Part shown: positions 35,747 through 47,394 of the stretch, one piece after another | Layout of the letters: each line of letters begins with the position of its first letter | Position numbering within the stretch: the stretch's first letter is position 1 | Assembly (NCBI GenBank): GCA_029721435.1 | Contig: CM056573.1 | Coordinates: forward strand, 98,041,947-98,105,946 | Source: Gymnothorax reevesii | Lineage: Eukaryota > Chordata > Actinopteri > Anguilliformes > Muraenidae | Direction: 5' to 3' | DNA length: 64,000 bases | Program-made: the position numbers and the translations under genes | The notes under the pieces: model-generated | What the model saw: the letters and a program-made list of their open reading frames with translations, nothing else | Databases searched by the model: none | Told to the model about the DNA's origin: nothing

Positions 35747-36235
35747 ATGTGGGCCCAAATTTGACCATGTGGGTTCCCACATGATTCCCGTTAATTTCAA
35801 AATCAAATGTGTCAATTTAAAGCTCTTTACAGGTGTCACAAATAATACCAAAACCAATATGGAACAAGTAGCCATTCATGGAAAAATAAGGCCACACTTT
35901 TGTATTAAAAACGGCTTTCAGCATAGATCTTATGTTCAGTAAATGTACGCAAAATTTACATAGTTCAGTGATGAACTATGAAGTGTAAAATATTCAGCCT
36001 GAACCCTAATTCTGCATGCTTTTTGAAAATGCATCTACTGTAACTATTTCTATTTAACCATTTCTCCTTATTTCTTTGAAATACACTGTAATTATGACAT
36101 GAATTTTTTCATGTAGTGACTTCCACCCTCTCCCAGAAAACTATTGCATACTGATGAATATCAGGAACAGTGTGCATCAAAAAACATCAGGATGCTGTAC
36201 AAGAACACCTGATGATAGAGGCTCCCAAAAATGCC
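35747..36235. other. no recognisable feature
   Basis: Intergenic DNA right of the gypsy element. Confidence 0.35.
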
Positions 36236-36346
36236 ACAAGGGCAATAACTGAGGGAAAAATAATCGAGTGCTTCATATTTTCGAACTCCATCAGGGTCTT
36301 TATGGTCTTAAGCTACACACCAAATTTGGTTATCCTATCTCAAATA
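36236..36346 (+). repeat. tandem repeat unit 1, left half
   Basis: aagggcaataactgagggaaaaataatc...ctccatcagggtctttatggtct-aagctacacaccaaat is the same unit found at 40236 and 40455. It is interrupted after ctcaaata by the transposon 36347-40170 and resumes at 40171 with tagtttctgagaaaagctgtcccctt. Confidence 0.75.
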
Positions 36347-37191
36347 TAGGTTTTCCCAGTCAATTTCATAATTTTGTCATTCCAATTCATGAATGTGCAT
36401 TCAAATTCACATAGCACACACGGATGCAAAAATATTCGGGCATTCAAATTTAGAATCCGAGCGATCAATTTCATTTACGCAAACTCTATTTTGTTTCCGG
36501 CAAATCAAATTCACACACGTGCATTCAATTTCCAAATGCGAGCATTGCATTTCATACTTGTGCATTCAAATTCGCGCGATAATCCTGATGAGCCTGTTTA
36601 GGGCATTTCAATTTCATTTTCAGGTGATCAATTTCCTACTTTGTGCACTCAATTTAGTGGAGAAGACAGGATAGATTTTTGAAGAAGGGGGTTATTGGGG
36701 GGAGAAGAGGGCAAACGTTTCTCATAAAACGAACACACATACAGAGCCCACTGGCACACCCTCCCCCAACACACACACGCAAAATTTGTATTTCCAATTC
36801 CATAGTCTTTTATGTATATATGTTTTTTTAAAGATTCTATATCGTTCTGTTATTGTATCTCCGTGATATCACAGTGATATCATGTCCTTGTATTTGTTCA
36901 TGTATTCTCGTTGTTTCATTACAAGAAATTTTAAATGATAAGGCCAAGTCAGCAGTACATCCAAGCAACACAATGTCATTTTCTAACTTACAACGCCCTC
37001 CTTAATTATTGGCACCAATGGTTAAGATGTGTTCTTTAGCTTCTAATAAATTCAGATTTTTTCTAAACAATGTAGGACCACAATGAAAAAAAAGTGGGAA
37101 ATCCAACCTTTAATTCAAGTGCATTTATTCAATTCGACATTACATCTTTTACATCAAATCATGTGTGCCAAAATTATTAGCACCCCTGATG

Positions 37192-39029
37192 TTAATACTT
37201 TGTACAACCCCCTTTTGCCAACAAAACTGCACCTAATTTTCTCCTAAAATGTTTCACAAGATGGAAGAATACGGAAAGAGGGATCTTTGACCATTCCTCT
37301 TTGCACAATCTCTCTAAATCATCCAGCGACCTGGGTCCTCTCCTCTGCACTCTCCTCTTCAGCTCACTCCACAGGTTTTCAATGGGGTTGAGGTCTGGGG
37401 ACTGAGATGGCCATGGGAGGAGCATGATTCTGTGTCTGGTGAACCATTTTTTGTAGATTTGGCCTCATGTTTAGGATCATTATCTTGCTGCCATCTTCAG
37501 CTGTCGGGCAGAGGCCACCAGATTTTGATTTAAAATGTCCTTTCAAAGCGTTCATGATGCCATGCACCCTAACAAGGTTCCCAAGGTCTCTGGAAGAGAA
37601 ACAGGCCCACAGCATCACCCATCCTCCCCCATACTCCACAGAGGGTAACATAACACGAATGGCAAGAACAGGCCTTTCAGCCCAACTAAGCTCGCCAGTT
37701 TCTTTATACTATTGTGAATATATCCCTTCAGATACTAAATGACTCAGTGGTATCTAGCTTTAGGTCAAGCCTGCTCTTGAAAACCCCCAAGGTCTCTGCC
37801 TCAACAATATGGTCAGGTAAGGTATTCCACATTGAAATTACTCTTTGGGTGAAGAAATATTTCCGAATATCAGTGCTAAATTTATCTTTGGTCAACTTCC
37901 ATTTGTGACCCAGAGTTCTACTCACAACACTTGGTCGAAGGAATCTTACACGATTCACTTTGTTAATCCCTTTAACATATTTAAAGACCTCAATCAAATC
38001 ACCCCCGAGTCTCCTTTTCCTAAGACTAAAGAGATCAATGATCTTCAGCCTCTTCTCGTAGCTTTCATCTTTTATACCTGGAATAAGCTTGGTGGCTCTT
38101 CTCTGAACTTTCTCTAGAGCCTCTATATCTCTCTTAAAGTATGGTCCCCAGAACTGTACACAATACTCCAGGTGTGGTATAACGAACGTGTTGTTCAAAA
38201 GAAGGATCACCTCCTTAGATTTGTACTCAATACTTTTGGCAATGTATCCTAGCATCCGATTAGCTTTTTTAACTGCTGTGGCACAATGGTTAGAACCTGT
38301 GAGGGTTTGGTTAACAATCACTCCCAGATCTTTCTCTTGTGCAGCACATTCCAGTTTTAAGCCTGCCATGAAGTAATCCCGTCTAATGTTTTTATTACTT
38401 ACATGTACAACTTTACATTTTGCTAGATTAAATTTCATTTCCCACATTTCTGCCCAATTCTGGATTCTATCCAAATTGTCCTGAATCACTTTAGTGGACC
38501 TTGGACTATTTGCCAAACGCCCCAATTTAGTATCATCTGCAAATTTAACTAATCTGCTCTCTAGGTATGAGGTGCTTTTCTGCATACTCATCTTTTGTGT
38601 TCCGCCAGAACCACTTAGAATGTTTCTTGCCAAAAAGCTCTATCTTGGTCTCATCTGACCAAAGCACACTGTCCCAGTTGAAGTCCCAGTACCACTTAAC
38701 GAACTCCAGATGTTTACGTTCATGATTGTGAGTGAGAAAAGGTTTTTTCCGTGCATGCCTCCCAAACAGCTTGTTGGCATGTAGATAGCGCCTGATGGTC
38801 CTTACCAGGTTACCATCCTCCTCACTGTGTGTGGTGGCAAAATAACCTGGCATCCTCGTCCAGACTTGTTTACCACTGTTCCAGTTGTTTTAAACTTCTT
38901 AATGATTCTTCTGACAGTAGATATGGGCAGGTGCAGGTGAGTGGCTATTTTCTTGTAGCCATTGCCTGACTTGTGACGGTCGACACACATCTGCCTTACT
39001 TCAATGGTGTGTTCCTTTGTCTTTCCCAT
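37192..39029 (-). pseudogene. Tc1-like transposase, interrupted
   Basis: Read on the minus strand from 39029: MGKTKEHTIEVRQMCVDRHK and a helix-turn-helix (ISTVRRIIKKFKTTG), then in another frame ARKKPFLTHNHERKHLEFV and [17 protein letters not shown] (first catalytic Asp, around 38655). The CR1 LINE follows, then VEYGGGWVMLWACFSSRDLGNLVRVHG (37565-37640) and, near the end, [22 protein letters not shown] (37345-37410). The last contains the Glu/Asp-bearing C-terminal block. The second-Asp region (HDNDPKHT in relatives) has decayed. With a ~0.9 kb insertion and frame changes it cannot be functional. Confidence 0.88.
37651..38569 (-). mobile_element. CR1 LINE, 5'-truncated, open C-terminal frame
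   Basis: A minus-strand frame (37728-38633) runs ~290 codons without a stop. It has FADDTKLGR (the F/YADD catalytic box of reverse transcriptase, around 38545), then NLDRIQNWAEMWEMKFNLAKCKVVH, EKDLGVIV, IPHLEYCVQFWGPYFKRDIEALEKVQRRATKLIPG, RLKIIDLFSLRKRRLGGDLIEVFKYV, FFTQRVISMWNTLPDHIVEAETLGVFKSRLD. This is the complete C-terminal half of a CR1-clade polyprotein. The first ~15 residues of the longest frame come from the flanking Tc1 and are not CR1. Endonuclease and the N-terminal RT blocks are missing. The uninterrupted frame suggests it is the youngest layer of this nest. Confidence 0.9.
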
Positions 39030-39535
39030 GTTGAAGAGTGGATAAGAGAAATGGCCTCTGTGTCATGTCATATTTATACCCCAAGGAAACAGGAAGTAAT
39101 GATTTGCTAATTAAATGGTCTTAGATACTCTGATCAACTTTGTAAACTACTGTAGAACTGACAGAAATACTTCAATTACATTTAATTCCTAGGAATTGTT
39201 AGGGGTGCCAATAATTGTGGAACAGGTGATTTTATGAAAAATAATTATTGCTTAGTCAGGGATTTTTTTCCTACTTAAAATTCACTTGAGTTGAAAGTTA
39301 CATTTTTCTACAATTTTCAGTGCAAGAGTATGCTTCTGAAATAAAAATTGAATTTATTTTGAGGCTTTTAAACACATCTAAACCAGGGGTGCCAATAATT
39401 ATGTAGGGCGCTGTACACTCCTTGATAACACCACACATAACAGAGACAACATTCACACAATGCGTCAATCCAAAGACAAACTAATAAACAACATGATATC
39501 ACAATCTCACGGGTGGAAAGTAAATAAGATGCCAA

Positions 39536-39751
39536 TCAACAAGAAATGTTCATGTTATGACTTTTAACGAAAACATTTATTGCATAATTCTTTATGTTTA
39601 TTGTTTTTTGCATTGACCTGGCCATTGCTCGATTTATTCCAAGGGTCTCTGCCAAAGCAATGTAGTCAAGATTGTCGTTCTCGAAGGCGTCAATCAACCT
39701 TCCCCTATCCTCGTTTGTAATCCGCCTGTAGCGTACGCTTTGAGCTGCCAT
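39536..39751 (-). pseudogene. helix-turn-helix fragment, IS630/Tc1-type
   Basis: 71 codons: MAAQSVRYRRITNEDRGRLIDAF, then DYIALAETLGINRAMARSM, a helix-turn-helix of the kind that opens IS630-like transposases in fish genomes. After it the frame continues into unrelated A/T-rich sequence and stops. No DDE block follows before the Tc1 boundary. It lies inside the outer transposon and may be the relic of that element's own transposase. Family assignment is from pattern memory. Confidence 0.5.
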
Positions 39752-40170
39752 TGTACCCGAATGAGGTTACACTTGAGAATGAACAGATATAGGCCCTACT
39801 CAAAGCAGCTGTATTGATGAAGCCAATTGAACTATATGAAAAAAAAGCCACACAGACCCCAAGCTCACCAAATGCAATGATTAATTTAAATTGAATGCAC
39901 TTATTTGGAACATGGTTGCCTTTTCAAGAATATGAACGACAAGGTTCCGTCGCTGGCTTGAAATGAATTTCAACGCTCATTGCTGAAATGCATGCACCTA
40001 TTTTGAATTTTAATGACGCTAATGAACAATTGATTGCTTGGACTGTGAATTTGAATGACCAGATTTGGAATTTGAAAGATGATTCAGTGCTTCGAGCGTG
40101 AAATGCATGAAAGTGAATGCTCGGAATTTGAACTTGAATGAAAAATTTTGAAATTGACTGGGAAAACCTA

Positions 40171-40640
40171 TAGTTTCTGAGAAAAGCTGTCCCCTTTAGC
40201 GATACCGTTTACAGAGTCCAAAAATACGGATCAAGGGCAATAACTGCAGGAAAAATAATCCCGGTCGTCTCATTTTCAAACTCCATCAAGGCCTTTATGG
40301 TCTGAAGCTTCACACCAAATTCGGTTCGCCTATCTCTAATAGTTTCTGAGAAAAGCTGTCCCCTTCATCTCGGACGGACAAAGCTCAAACCTACATCCCC
40401 CTCACACTTCATGGCGGGGGATAATAAAAACAAGTCGACGTGGTCTACAACATCTCGCGCCAATCATGTGCTTCTTATTTTCAAACTCCAACGCCTGTAT
40501 GGTCTGAAGTTACACACCAAATTTGGTTGTCCTATCAGTAATAGTTTCTGAAAAAAGTTGTCCCCTTTCTCTTGGACAGATGGACAAATGCACACGCACG
40601 GACGGACGGAGATCAAACATATATCCCCCTCACACTTCGT
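40171..40640 (+). repeat. tandem repeat units (rest of unit 1, units 2 and 3)
   Basis: Units of ~200 bp share ctccatcaaggcctttatggtctgaag, cacaccaaatt-ggtt-cctatc-taatagtttctgagaaaagctgtcccctt, (g)gacgga and ccccctcacacttc. Unit 1 resumes at 40171, unit 2 starts near 40236 and unit 3 near 40455. Unit 1's two halves lie on either side of the transposon. Confidence 0.7.
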
Positions 40641-41208
40641 GTGATATGGAATCAGGTAGACACCAGATGCGGGGGAGATGGGAATGAGGATTTTATTAAA
40701 CAAAAAACAAAACAGGCACGAGGGCCAACGAAAAACTTGGCCCAAAGGGTTGCAAAAGACAAACTAAAGTACGCTACACAGAGCAAAGAACTAAAGAGCT
40801 AAAAAGACAAGAACAAAAAACCACTGGAAACTCCAGACAGAAATCCAAGAAAAATAAACAAGACTATGGCTATATTTACAAGGGCTATGCGCATGAGCAA
40901 AGACTTGAACATGAAACGAGACTTGACTAGAACCAAAACTTGAGACACTGTCTGCCAGCCAACTTCCACCGCATCCAGATAAAGGGTAAGTAATCAAGGA
41001 CACATGAGGGGCAACACCTGGAGAAGCAGAAACAAGAGGCATAGCAAGATCATGACATGGACAAGATTGGTTGACAAGACTTGCTCATTAAGAGAATGAG
41101 CGTGCTCAGCTTAAGTACCAATTAAGTATGCAGTTTGGAAGCAAGCATGAATGTTAAGAACAGAAAAGCACAGCAAGATCTTGAAATAGCAAAGCAGGAA
41201 TCATGACA
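40640..41208 (-). repeat. LTR-like block, reverse orientation
   Basis: From tgtgatatggaatc to ggaatcatgaca, with a reversed polyadenylation motif (gattttattaaac, around 40692) near the start, as in other reversed LTRs here. The flanking 5 bp do not match, so recombination or truncation is likely. The next stretch (about 41300-41660) has a similar character but no ends I can place. Confidence 0.4.
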
Positions 41209-43913
41209 ATAAACTCCCTGTCTAAATTAGTAATATTAGTAATGTGCCTATCTAATGAATTACACCACCCAGTGAGTGTTAGTAAATGTTAGTAACTTAA
41301 AAACAGTTAATTGCCAATTAAGCTTAGAAAGGCCCGAAGCCAGCACAGCACAGAAGGAAGGGGAAATACCAAAGCCAACCATAGCTCAGAAATGTGCAAC
41401 AACGAAGGCACGGGGCGGAACGCAGACAAGCGTGGAGTGGCTTGGCAGACCTGGCAAAAACAAAAACATGGAAAAGTAAAAACGTGGACAATGAATGTGA
41501 AACATGAAATACTTGATCCTGATATAAGAAACTGTTGAAACTGTGACTATGAGCATGACTATGGAACATGAAACTATGAACTATGAAATCTAGAACATGA
41601 AACTGTTAAAACCATAAGCAATACTGTTCTGGCCAAAGGCCAGGACCCCGGAACACAACATCGTGTTGGCGTGGGATAATAAACTACCAGCTGCAGCATG
41701 CGAAAGGGGAGTCTTCCTTACTGAACTTTTGCCAGAGCTTTATTTTAATCAGGAGAGACCAATGAATTATGAAAAGGTAATAATTTATTACTGATTACAT
41801 AATGAGCAGATTGAAGGTTGTGAGGATAACTTGAGCTAAGTCTTTGGCACCTGGACTTGACAGGGAGATTTTGTAATTGAGAAGCGTCTGGCCTGAGCCA
41901 CAGCTGGATTAATTTTTGGGGGAATCATCAAAGATGGCATAAACCTCTCAGGGATAAAACATAAAAGAGCAAGACATGCAAATTCAGTCAGGACACTTAC
42001 ATCAGATTTAACGATTTATTACAGCGCAACATGCATCTGAGTTTTGTGGTGACTGCTGGAGTGATTCTCTGGAAAAATCAGAGCAAGCATGACACAGACA
42101 GTCCTAGAGATCAAAAACCCCACAGCAGAGCCGGAAATTCGTTTAAATCTCTTTTATGTTTAGATTATGGAACACAATATGAACAGAAGCTGCTTTTGAT
42201 GAACAATGTTATTTATACAGGAGGAGTTTGGGGGGGGTGAGAGGCAGACAGGCATGTGGGGCTACAGGCATGTTGTATTTCTTTTCAATTGTCGCAAGTG
42301 TTCATGACCTTTTTTGAGTGCAGGCAAAGTGCAGCAATCGCAGCACTACTCTGGGTTGGGTACTAGAATGCATATAATCATGCAAAAAGATTATTGGCTA
42401 AAATTGCAAGAAATCATGCTGATCTGGAAAGGCAAAACAGATAATGACTTTGTACAGCATGGCCTGCATAATCCCAGATATTCCAATACTTGCCAGCGTG
42501 GCTGATCTATTTGTGTTGAACATTCCCCGTGGACTCAGGTGTTGGTGCATTGTCCACATGACCACATTTAAGGCTATTGAGCCTCCTGAAGCAAACCTCT
42601 TCGGCCGCGCGGCTGCAGGCAGATATATGGAATGGAGTATTTGCTGCATCCATAACTTTAATTTAACGGGACATAACGGCTAAAATGACACCTGCCAGGG
42701 CTAATATAATACCATTGATCTTAATAAACATGCTCTCTGGCAGAAACTCTCTGATTCCAAGTGGATACAAGCAAGACGGTGCTAATTAATGAAAGCATTA
42801 CTATTCAACTAGGAGTCAGTCTGGTTATTTAAAGCATAGCCACGTCTTGAAACATTATGTGCTGACAGTCATCTAAACTAGAGCATAATAAGAAATAATG
42901 ACCATATAGACAATTCCTATCACCAAACATAGTGCCACCTAAAATAGCCGTAAACCCAAAACATCAAATATTCAAATAAGTTTCCTTTTTCTTTGATGCA
43001 AAAATTCACAGTCCTGCACAACAAAGGCCAACATCAATGACATGCAATAGTTTTCCTTTAGAGTGAAAGAGGGAACAATGACAGGAAAAACAAATATAAT
43101 TTACTGATTGTATATTTGAATGTTTGATTACCATTATTGCCCAGTTCAGACCAGAGACAGTTCCGCTGAACACGATTGAAATCTCTCACGCCAACTAATT
43201 TCATAAGAGAACAGGAGGAAGCCATGCAAAATGCCGCCAATGTTGGCCGTTTAAATTGTTGGGCTGAATGAACTGATTTTCTTTCCCAACTTTGTGAATC
43301 ACTTCACACCATCCAATTTGCATGCTGCTGTTTAAATATTAAGGTATTGGAGTGCAAACATGTTCGCTTAAAGCCTCTGAGGAACATATATGTATTCATT
43401 ATTTCTTTATTTGACACCTGCAAATGCCAGCCTCCTGGAGGGTAGCTTCATGATGGCAAATGCAGATCATACCATTTATTTGCCAAGACAGAATGTTGCC
43501 AAGTTCTGCGTGAGCATTTCGTGAATAGGACCCCTTCAGAGGGGAACCCTCAGGGCCTTTTATGCCTTCAGAGAAGGCCTAAAAAAAATCTGGACCAAAA
43601 AATAGGAGTATTAAAAATAATTATTGTTCTAACATTTCTATCTCATTTAATGTAATAGAATACATTTAATAGATTTTCTCTCATCTATGTTTTAAGTTAA
43701 GCTTACTGTCAAGTTCACATCAGTAATTAAAGGGTTACTGTACTGAAAACATGTTATCCAATCAGAATCGCCTGTCTCTATCAAGACCCGGTTGGCTGGC
43801 TCATTAATTGGCTAGGACTTCATGAATCCAGGGGAAGGCCAAGCAGTGCATAAAGCTATGTATGTTGGTTTGGAGAGTGAGGGGCAAATTGACCAATCAC
43901 GGTTTGATATTTA
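41209..43913. other. no recognisable gene
   Basis: About 2.7 kb. The first ~450 bp may be LTR-derived (reverse). The rest has no motif, RNA or repeat that I can support. Confidence 0.35.
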
Positions 43914-44135
43914 GTGGGCAGGACAAAAACAAAAGCTCTTATGTTCGAATGTCGTAATCTCGGCAGAGTGGTGAGGGCGCTCAGGGTGGGTGAGAGACAG
44001 AGTGAAATGGCGGAAGACGAGAGCGACGTTGTGGCTAGCTTGACACCATCGCCTTTTTCAAGACGGCCTTTCACAGAAAAACTTTTAAAAAAAAACGAAA
44101 GACCAACTCCAACTGGAGTTAAAAGAAAAGGTTGA
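43914..44135 (+). pseudogene. possible hAT transposase N-terminal fragment
   Basis: A 73-codon frame ending in SPFSRRPFTEKLLKKNERPTPTGVKRKG. The pattern F-EKL-hK-x-x-RPTP resembles the N-terminus of ZMYM1-like hAT proteins in fish, and a ZMYM1-like fragment lies 1.3 kb downstream. There is no further support; this may be chance. Confidence 0.3.
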
Positions 44136-44214
44136 GAAAGTGGAAAGCCGTTTTAAGACGGAAAATTATCAGTGCTAATTGGGACAATGTAAGAAAACGT
44201 TGGAAAAAGAGGTC

Positions 44215-44465
44215 TATGAAGTACATAAAAAAAACCTAAGTAAAAGTAGAAGTACCATAACTGAAAGTTACTTTGGTAAAAGTTGAAGACACCCATAAGA
44301 AAATTACTTGAGTAAAAGTCTGGAAGTTGCTCACATTAGTTGTACTTAAGTACTAAAAGTATATTGTGAAAAAAAAATACATATCAAAAAAGTTGGTACA
44401 AGTACTAAGTATTTTTCATCATACGTATAGAAAGAAGCAAAACAACCACAAATTTTCCACTCCTT
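44215..44465. repeat. probable 'acttgagtaaaagt' interspersed repeat
   Basis: Repeated motifs such as aagtaaaagtagaagtacc, acttgagtaaaagt and gtacttaagtactaaaag, typical in form of a common teleost DNA repeat. Ends not resolved. Confidence 0.45.
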
Positions 44466-44875
44466 GTTCTCTTTAATCAACTTTTTGGTGAATGAAAGTA
44501 TTCAAAAAACACAGGCAATCTCTGCTTTACATACTTCCTCCTCTTCTTCTTTGAGTTTACTGGCAGTTTAAAAAACCACTATAATTGACTATAATTAATA
44601 GTAGAATGACAAAGGATCAATACCGTGTCGGAATTCGGATATCATGGACTCACTTTAGCTGAAGTGGTTGCAACAGCGGACAGCGGTTGTTTCTCTCGCA
44701 AGAAGTAATTTTTTTAAACTGCTAGATAGATAATATGGGCAAGTATATTGAGCATTTGCACATCAGGCATGGCTGAGGAGTACAATTCAGGCAATTTCTG
44801 AAATACAGGACGAGTGAACTTGTCCATATTCTAAATTGTGTTCCAGCTCGGACTTGCTTGTGAATATTTAAGAAC

Positions 44876-45168
44876 TGTTGTGATTCTGCATTTGCCATGC
44901 CGTGTGTCATGTTTCTGCTCTGCCACGTATCATGTTTCTGCCCAGCCATGTGTTATGTTCTGACTGACCTCTATGTTTTTGATTCATCGCTCATGTCTGT
45001 CTATTCTCTGGATTGTGTATTGGGCTTTTGATATATTTAGATTTCATGTTTTATTATTTTCCATGTTTTAGTATTATTCACAGTTTATTCCATGCCATGT
45101 TTTGAGTTTCTATGCATTGCACTTCGTCTCCCCTGTCTTGTCATGAGTCTTTTCTTTGGTTTCTTTTG
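44876..45168 (+). repeat. LTR 5' fragment
   Basis: tgttgtgattctgcatttgcc through ttgcacttcgtctcccctgtcttgtcatg matches the reversed fragment at 19680-20059 and the start of the LTRs at 20220 and 34607. It stops after ~290 bp where hAT-like coding sequence begins. Confidence 0.65.
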
Positions 45169-45179
45169 GCTGATTAAAA

Positions 45180-45917
45180 AACAAACAGTTCCCACTCCTG
45201 CAAGTGTGGTCTCTACCAGCAGCCCTGCAACCACCGAACAGCGCGTGCCGGGGTCCGGGACTCCCTGTTTATCACCGGCAGATGCACCATGCTCCAGCAG
45301 CACTGCACCCATGCTGGGGGCTCATAACATCTGGTCTCCCCTTTTTCAGACCCCCAGCTCTGTGTCCACTCCTCCTTAAATATGGATCGCCCATCTCAGC
45401 CCATTTTAAGCAGTTATCCAAAGCGTATCAAACTCGTATCAAACTCGACCATGGCATGGCTTGAATATTCAGCACTGCGCGGTGCCAGCTTCTGCTTCGC
45501 TTGTCGGAAATTTAGTTCTACTTCGGATCGTGAGGACATATTTACCAAACGTGGCTACACAAATAGGAAAAAAGCACTCGATAAAGACTGTATAAACGCA
45601 CAACAAGCATCTCACATTCCAGGGCCATGGTTGCGTGGCAGGAGTACCAGCGCCGGTCAGAGACCGGTGAAAATATTGTCCATCTGCTGGGTCATACCTG
45701 AGTAGAAAAGAACGGATACCACATAAAAAGCATGGGTGAAGTCATTCAGTTTCTCACTGTTAGTGAACTTGCTCTGCATGGGCACAATCACAGGGGTATG
45801 AATGAAGAGGGACTGTTTACTCGGCTCCTTGATTACACTCTCAAAGAGGATTCCAAACTCTCAGATATCGCAAATCCATCCCCGAAAATGCCAAATATAC
45901 ATCATTCTTGCACATAA
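45180..45917 (+). pseudogene. hAT-type (ZMYM1-like, TTF zinc finger) transposase fragment
   Basis: Three frame pieces in order: a Ser/Pro/Thr-rich lead (45180-45370); WLEYSALRGASFCFACRKFS...DIFTKRGYTNRKKALDKD (45460-45590), matching the TTF-type zinc-finger region with its C-x2-C; and MGEVIQFLTVSELALHGHN...LLDYTLKEDSKLSDIA (45732-45870), matching the start of the DUF4371/hAT catalytic region. In intact relatives this is a ~600-900 aa transposase or domesticated protein. Here the frame shifts at least twice and the RNase H-like core and C-terminal dimerisation domain are absent. The right side runs directly into a palindrome. Confidence 0.75.
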
Positions 45918-45923
45918 TTGAAC

Positions 45924-46222
45924 TCCTTGTGCATGGAGATTTATCAGTTTCACCTGCGTTATGATTCCTGACTTCTCACGCTTTTCTTTACTGAGGGATT
46001 GGAAGCAATGCATGTATTTCATTATTGTTTAAATAGTTCAAATGAAATAAGATCATTTGACATGTATTTATGCTATTTTATTGCTTCCGATGATCTTATT
46101 TCATTTAGACGGTTGAAATGATCATGAAACACATGCATTGCTTCCAACTCCTGAGTAAAGAAAAGCGTGTGAAGTCTGGAGTCATAACACAGGTGAAACT
46201 GATAAACCTCCATGTGCAAGGA
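45924..46222. repeat. palindrome with 132 bp arms
   Basis: Left arm 45924-46055 and right arm 46091-46222 are inverted copies of equal length, ~85% identical by eye, around a 35 bp spacer. Shared blocks include gtttatcagtttcacctg-gttatga, cacgcttttctttact, ttggaagcaatgcatg and aaatgaaataagatca. It starts where the hAT-like fragment ends, so it may be an inverted duplication of transposon DNA. Confidence 0.85.
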
Positions 46223-47394
46223 TTTCAATTCTGCGAGAGAATCTCTTGCATAAGCGTTGATTGAATAATTGTTGACTACAGCAGTGGAACGTAAATATGC
46301 CACTTAAACTCACACTGAATGCGTGAGAGTTGACAGGTATACGTTATTAACCCCTTTGCGCAGAAGTCAAATTTGGCTGTTTATGGGTTACCAAATTTAA
46401 TGCTTTATAATTCAAGATTTAAGCTTCATAAAGAGGAAAAATGTGGCTCAACTCAGAAAAGACACTTAAAGCATTTAGGATTACATCGTATTTCATTTAT
46501 TTTCATGATTTGGGGAGAGAAAATGGGCTGTAAACATAAAAAATCTTCACGAGAATTCACCATTGAAATTGCAAAAAAAAAAAAAATACTGAGAATTGAA
46601 AAACTGCTGGGGCTTAAATCAATACACTTCTGGGATCATAAACTCCTTGACCACAAGTAGAATTCATCTTCAACATTACAATCTAGATTACCTACATGCT
46701 ATTGGCCAAATTATACAGCTATCCAAGTGGCTCCCCAAAGTCTGAGATCCCTCAAAATGGTACTTTGTCAAATCATAAAATAGTCATGTATTTAACACAA
46801 ATAGTTTTGAAGAATGAAAATTAATATGAACTAATGATTTTCTGGTTGAGTTTAGGATGAATTTATCAATATCAGTAGTCACCAGTAACCTCTCCAAACA
46901 CAAAACATGCCTTTACTCCATAATAAAGTTTAGAGTTTTGTCCATTTTTACCCCCAAAAAAGTCCCCCAAGCCAGCACACATAATTATTAAATAAACTGC
47001 TGATTAAACAGTCAGACCATTCACCCTGCAATGAAAGCTATCAGTTCCCACTTCTGAGCTGACAAACTCATTTCAACACTTATAAGGAACAATGCTGTGT
47101 TCCATTTACCTCGGAAGTCGGAGCTGGAAATGACGTCACAGCCGAATTATCAACATTCCAGTTACAAAGTCGGAAAAAAGTTGCCAACCATAAATCGGGA
47201 AGAAGAGAAGTAAAACAAGATGCTCACGTCTACGAAAGCTATTCTCGCGTTTGCCTTGTCTGAATATAAGCAAATTCTGGACAAATATGTAGTCCTTCTG
47301 CAACCTTCAAACACGGTGGATTCCCATATATATTTCATATAATATATAATATATATACATACCCGCACTTCCACTCAAAATTGACCCTAGCCTA
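46223..47394. other. no recognisable feature
   Basis: No gene or repeat supported. A short at/ta tract occurs near 47325-47360. Confidence 0.35.

Larger units (their letters stand above)
36991..39413 (-). mobile_element. Tc1-like transposon split by a CR1 LINE
   Basis: The inverted repeats are ~210 bp at each end, flanked by TA (36989-36990, 39414-39415). Each carries the aattattggcacc core twice, outer and inner (for example 37004 and 37170), an IR/DR arrangement like that of Sleeping Beauty-type elements. Transposase relics lie between them on the minus strand. The CR1 insertion occupies about 37651-38569; removing it leaves ~1.5 kb, normal for the family. Confidence 0.9.
36347..40170 (-). 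mobile_element. TA-flanked DNA transposon, host of nested insertions
   Basis: The inverted ends are identical over the first 21 bp (taggttttcccagtcaattt and onward) and similar for ~60 bp. TA is duplicated outside (36345-36346, 40171-40172), which is clear by comparison with the uninterrupted unit at 40335 (ctctaatagtttctgag). The subterminal regions are rich in short attcaaattc/gaatttgaat motifs on both sides. Of 3824 bp, 2423 are a nested Tc1 element, leaving ~1.4 kb. A short minus-strand helix-turn-helix frame at 39536-39751 hints at an IS630/Tc1-type transposase, but no DDE domain remains. Confidence 0.8.

Noticed and set aside
38570..38633. Start of the 301-codon minus-strand frame as a real protein start
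   Set aside because: The first residues are read from the flanking Tc1 sequence; CR1 homology begins only at about 38569.
40640..41208. Complete solo LTR with target duplication
   Set aside because: The flanking 5 bp (cttcg versus ataaa) do not match, so it is kept only as an LTR-like block.
42031..42240. 69-codon frame (MHLSFVVTAGVILW...) as a secreted peptide
   Set aside because: No splice or promoter context and no recognisable family; length is within chance expectation.
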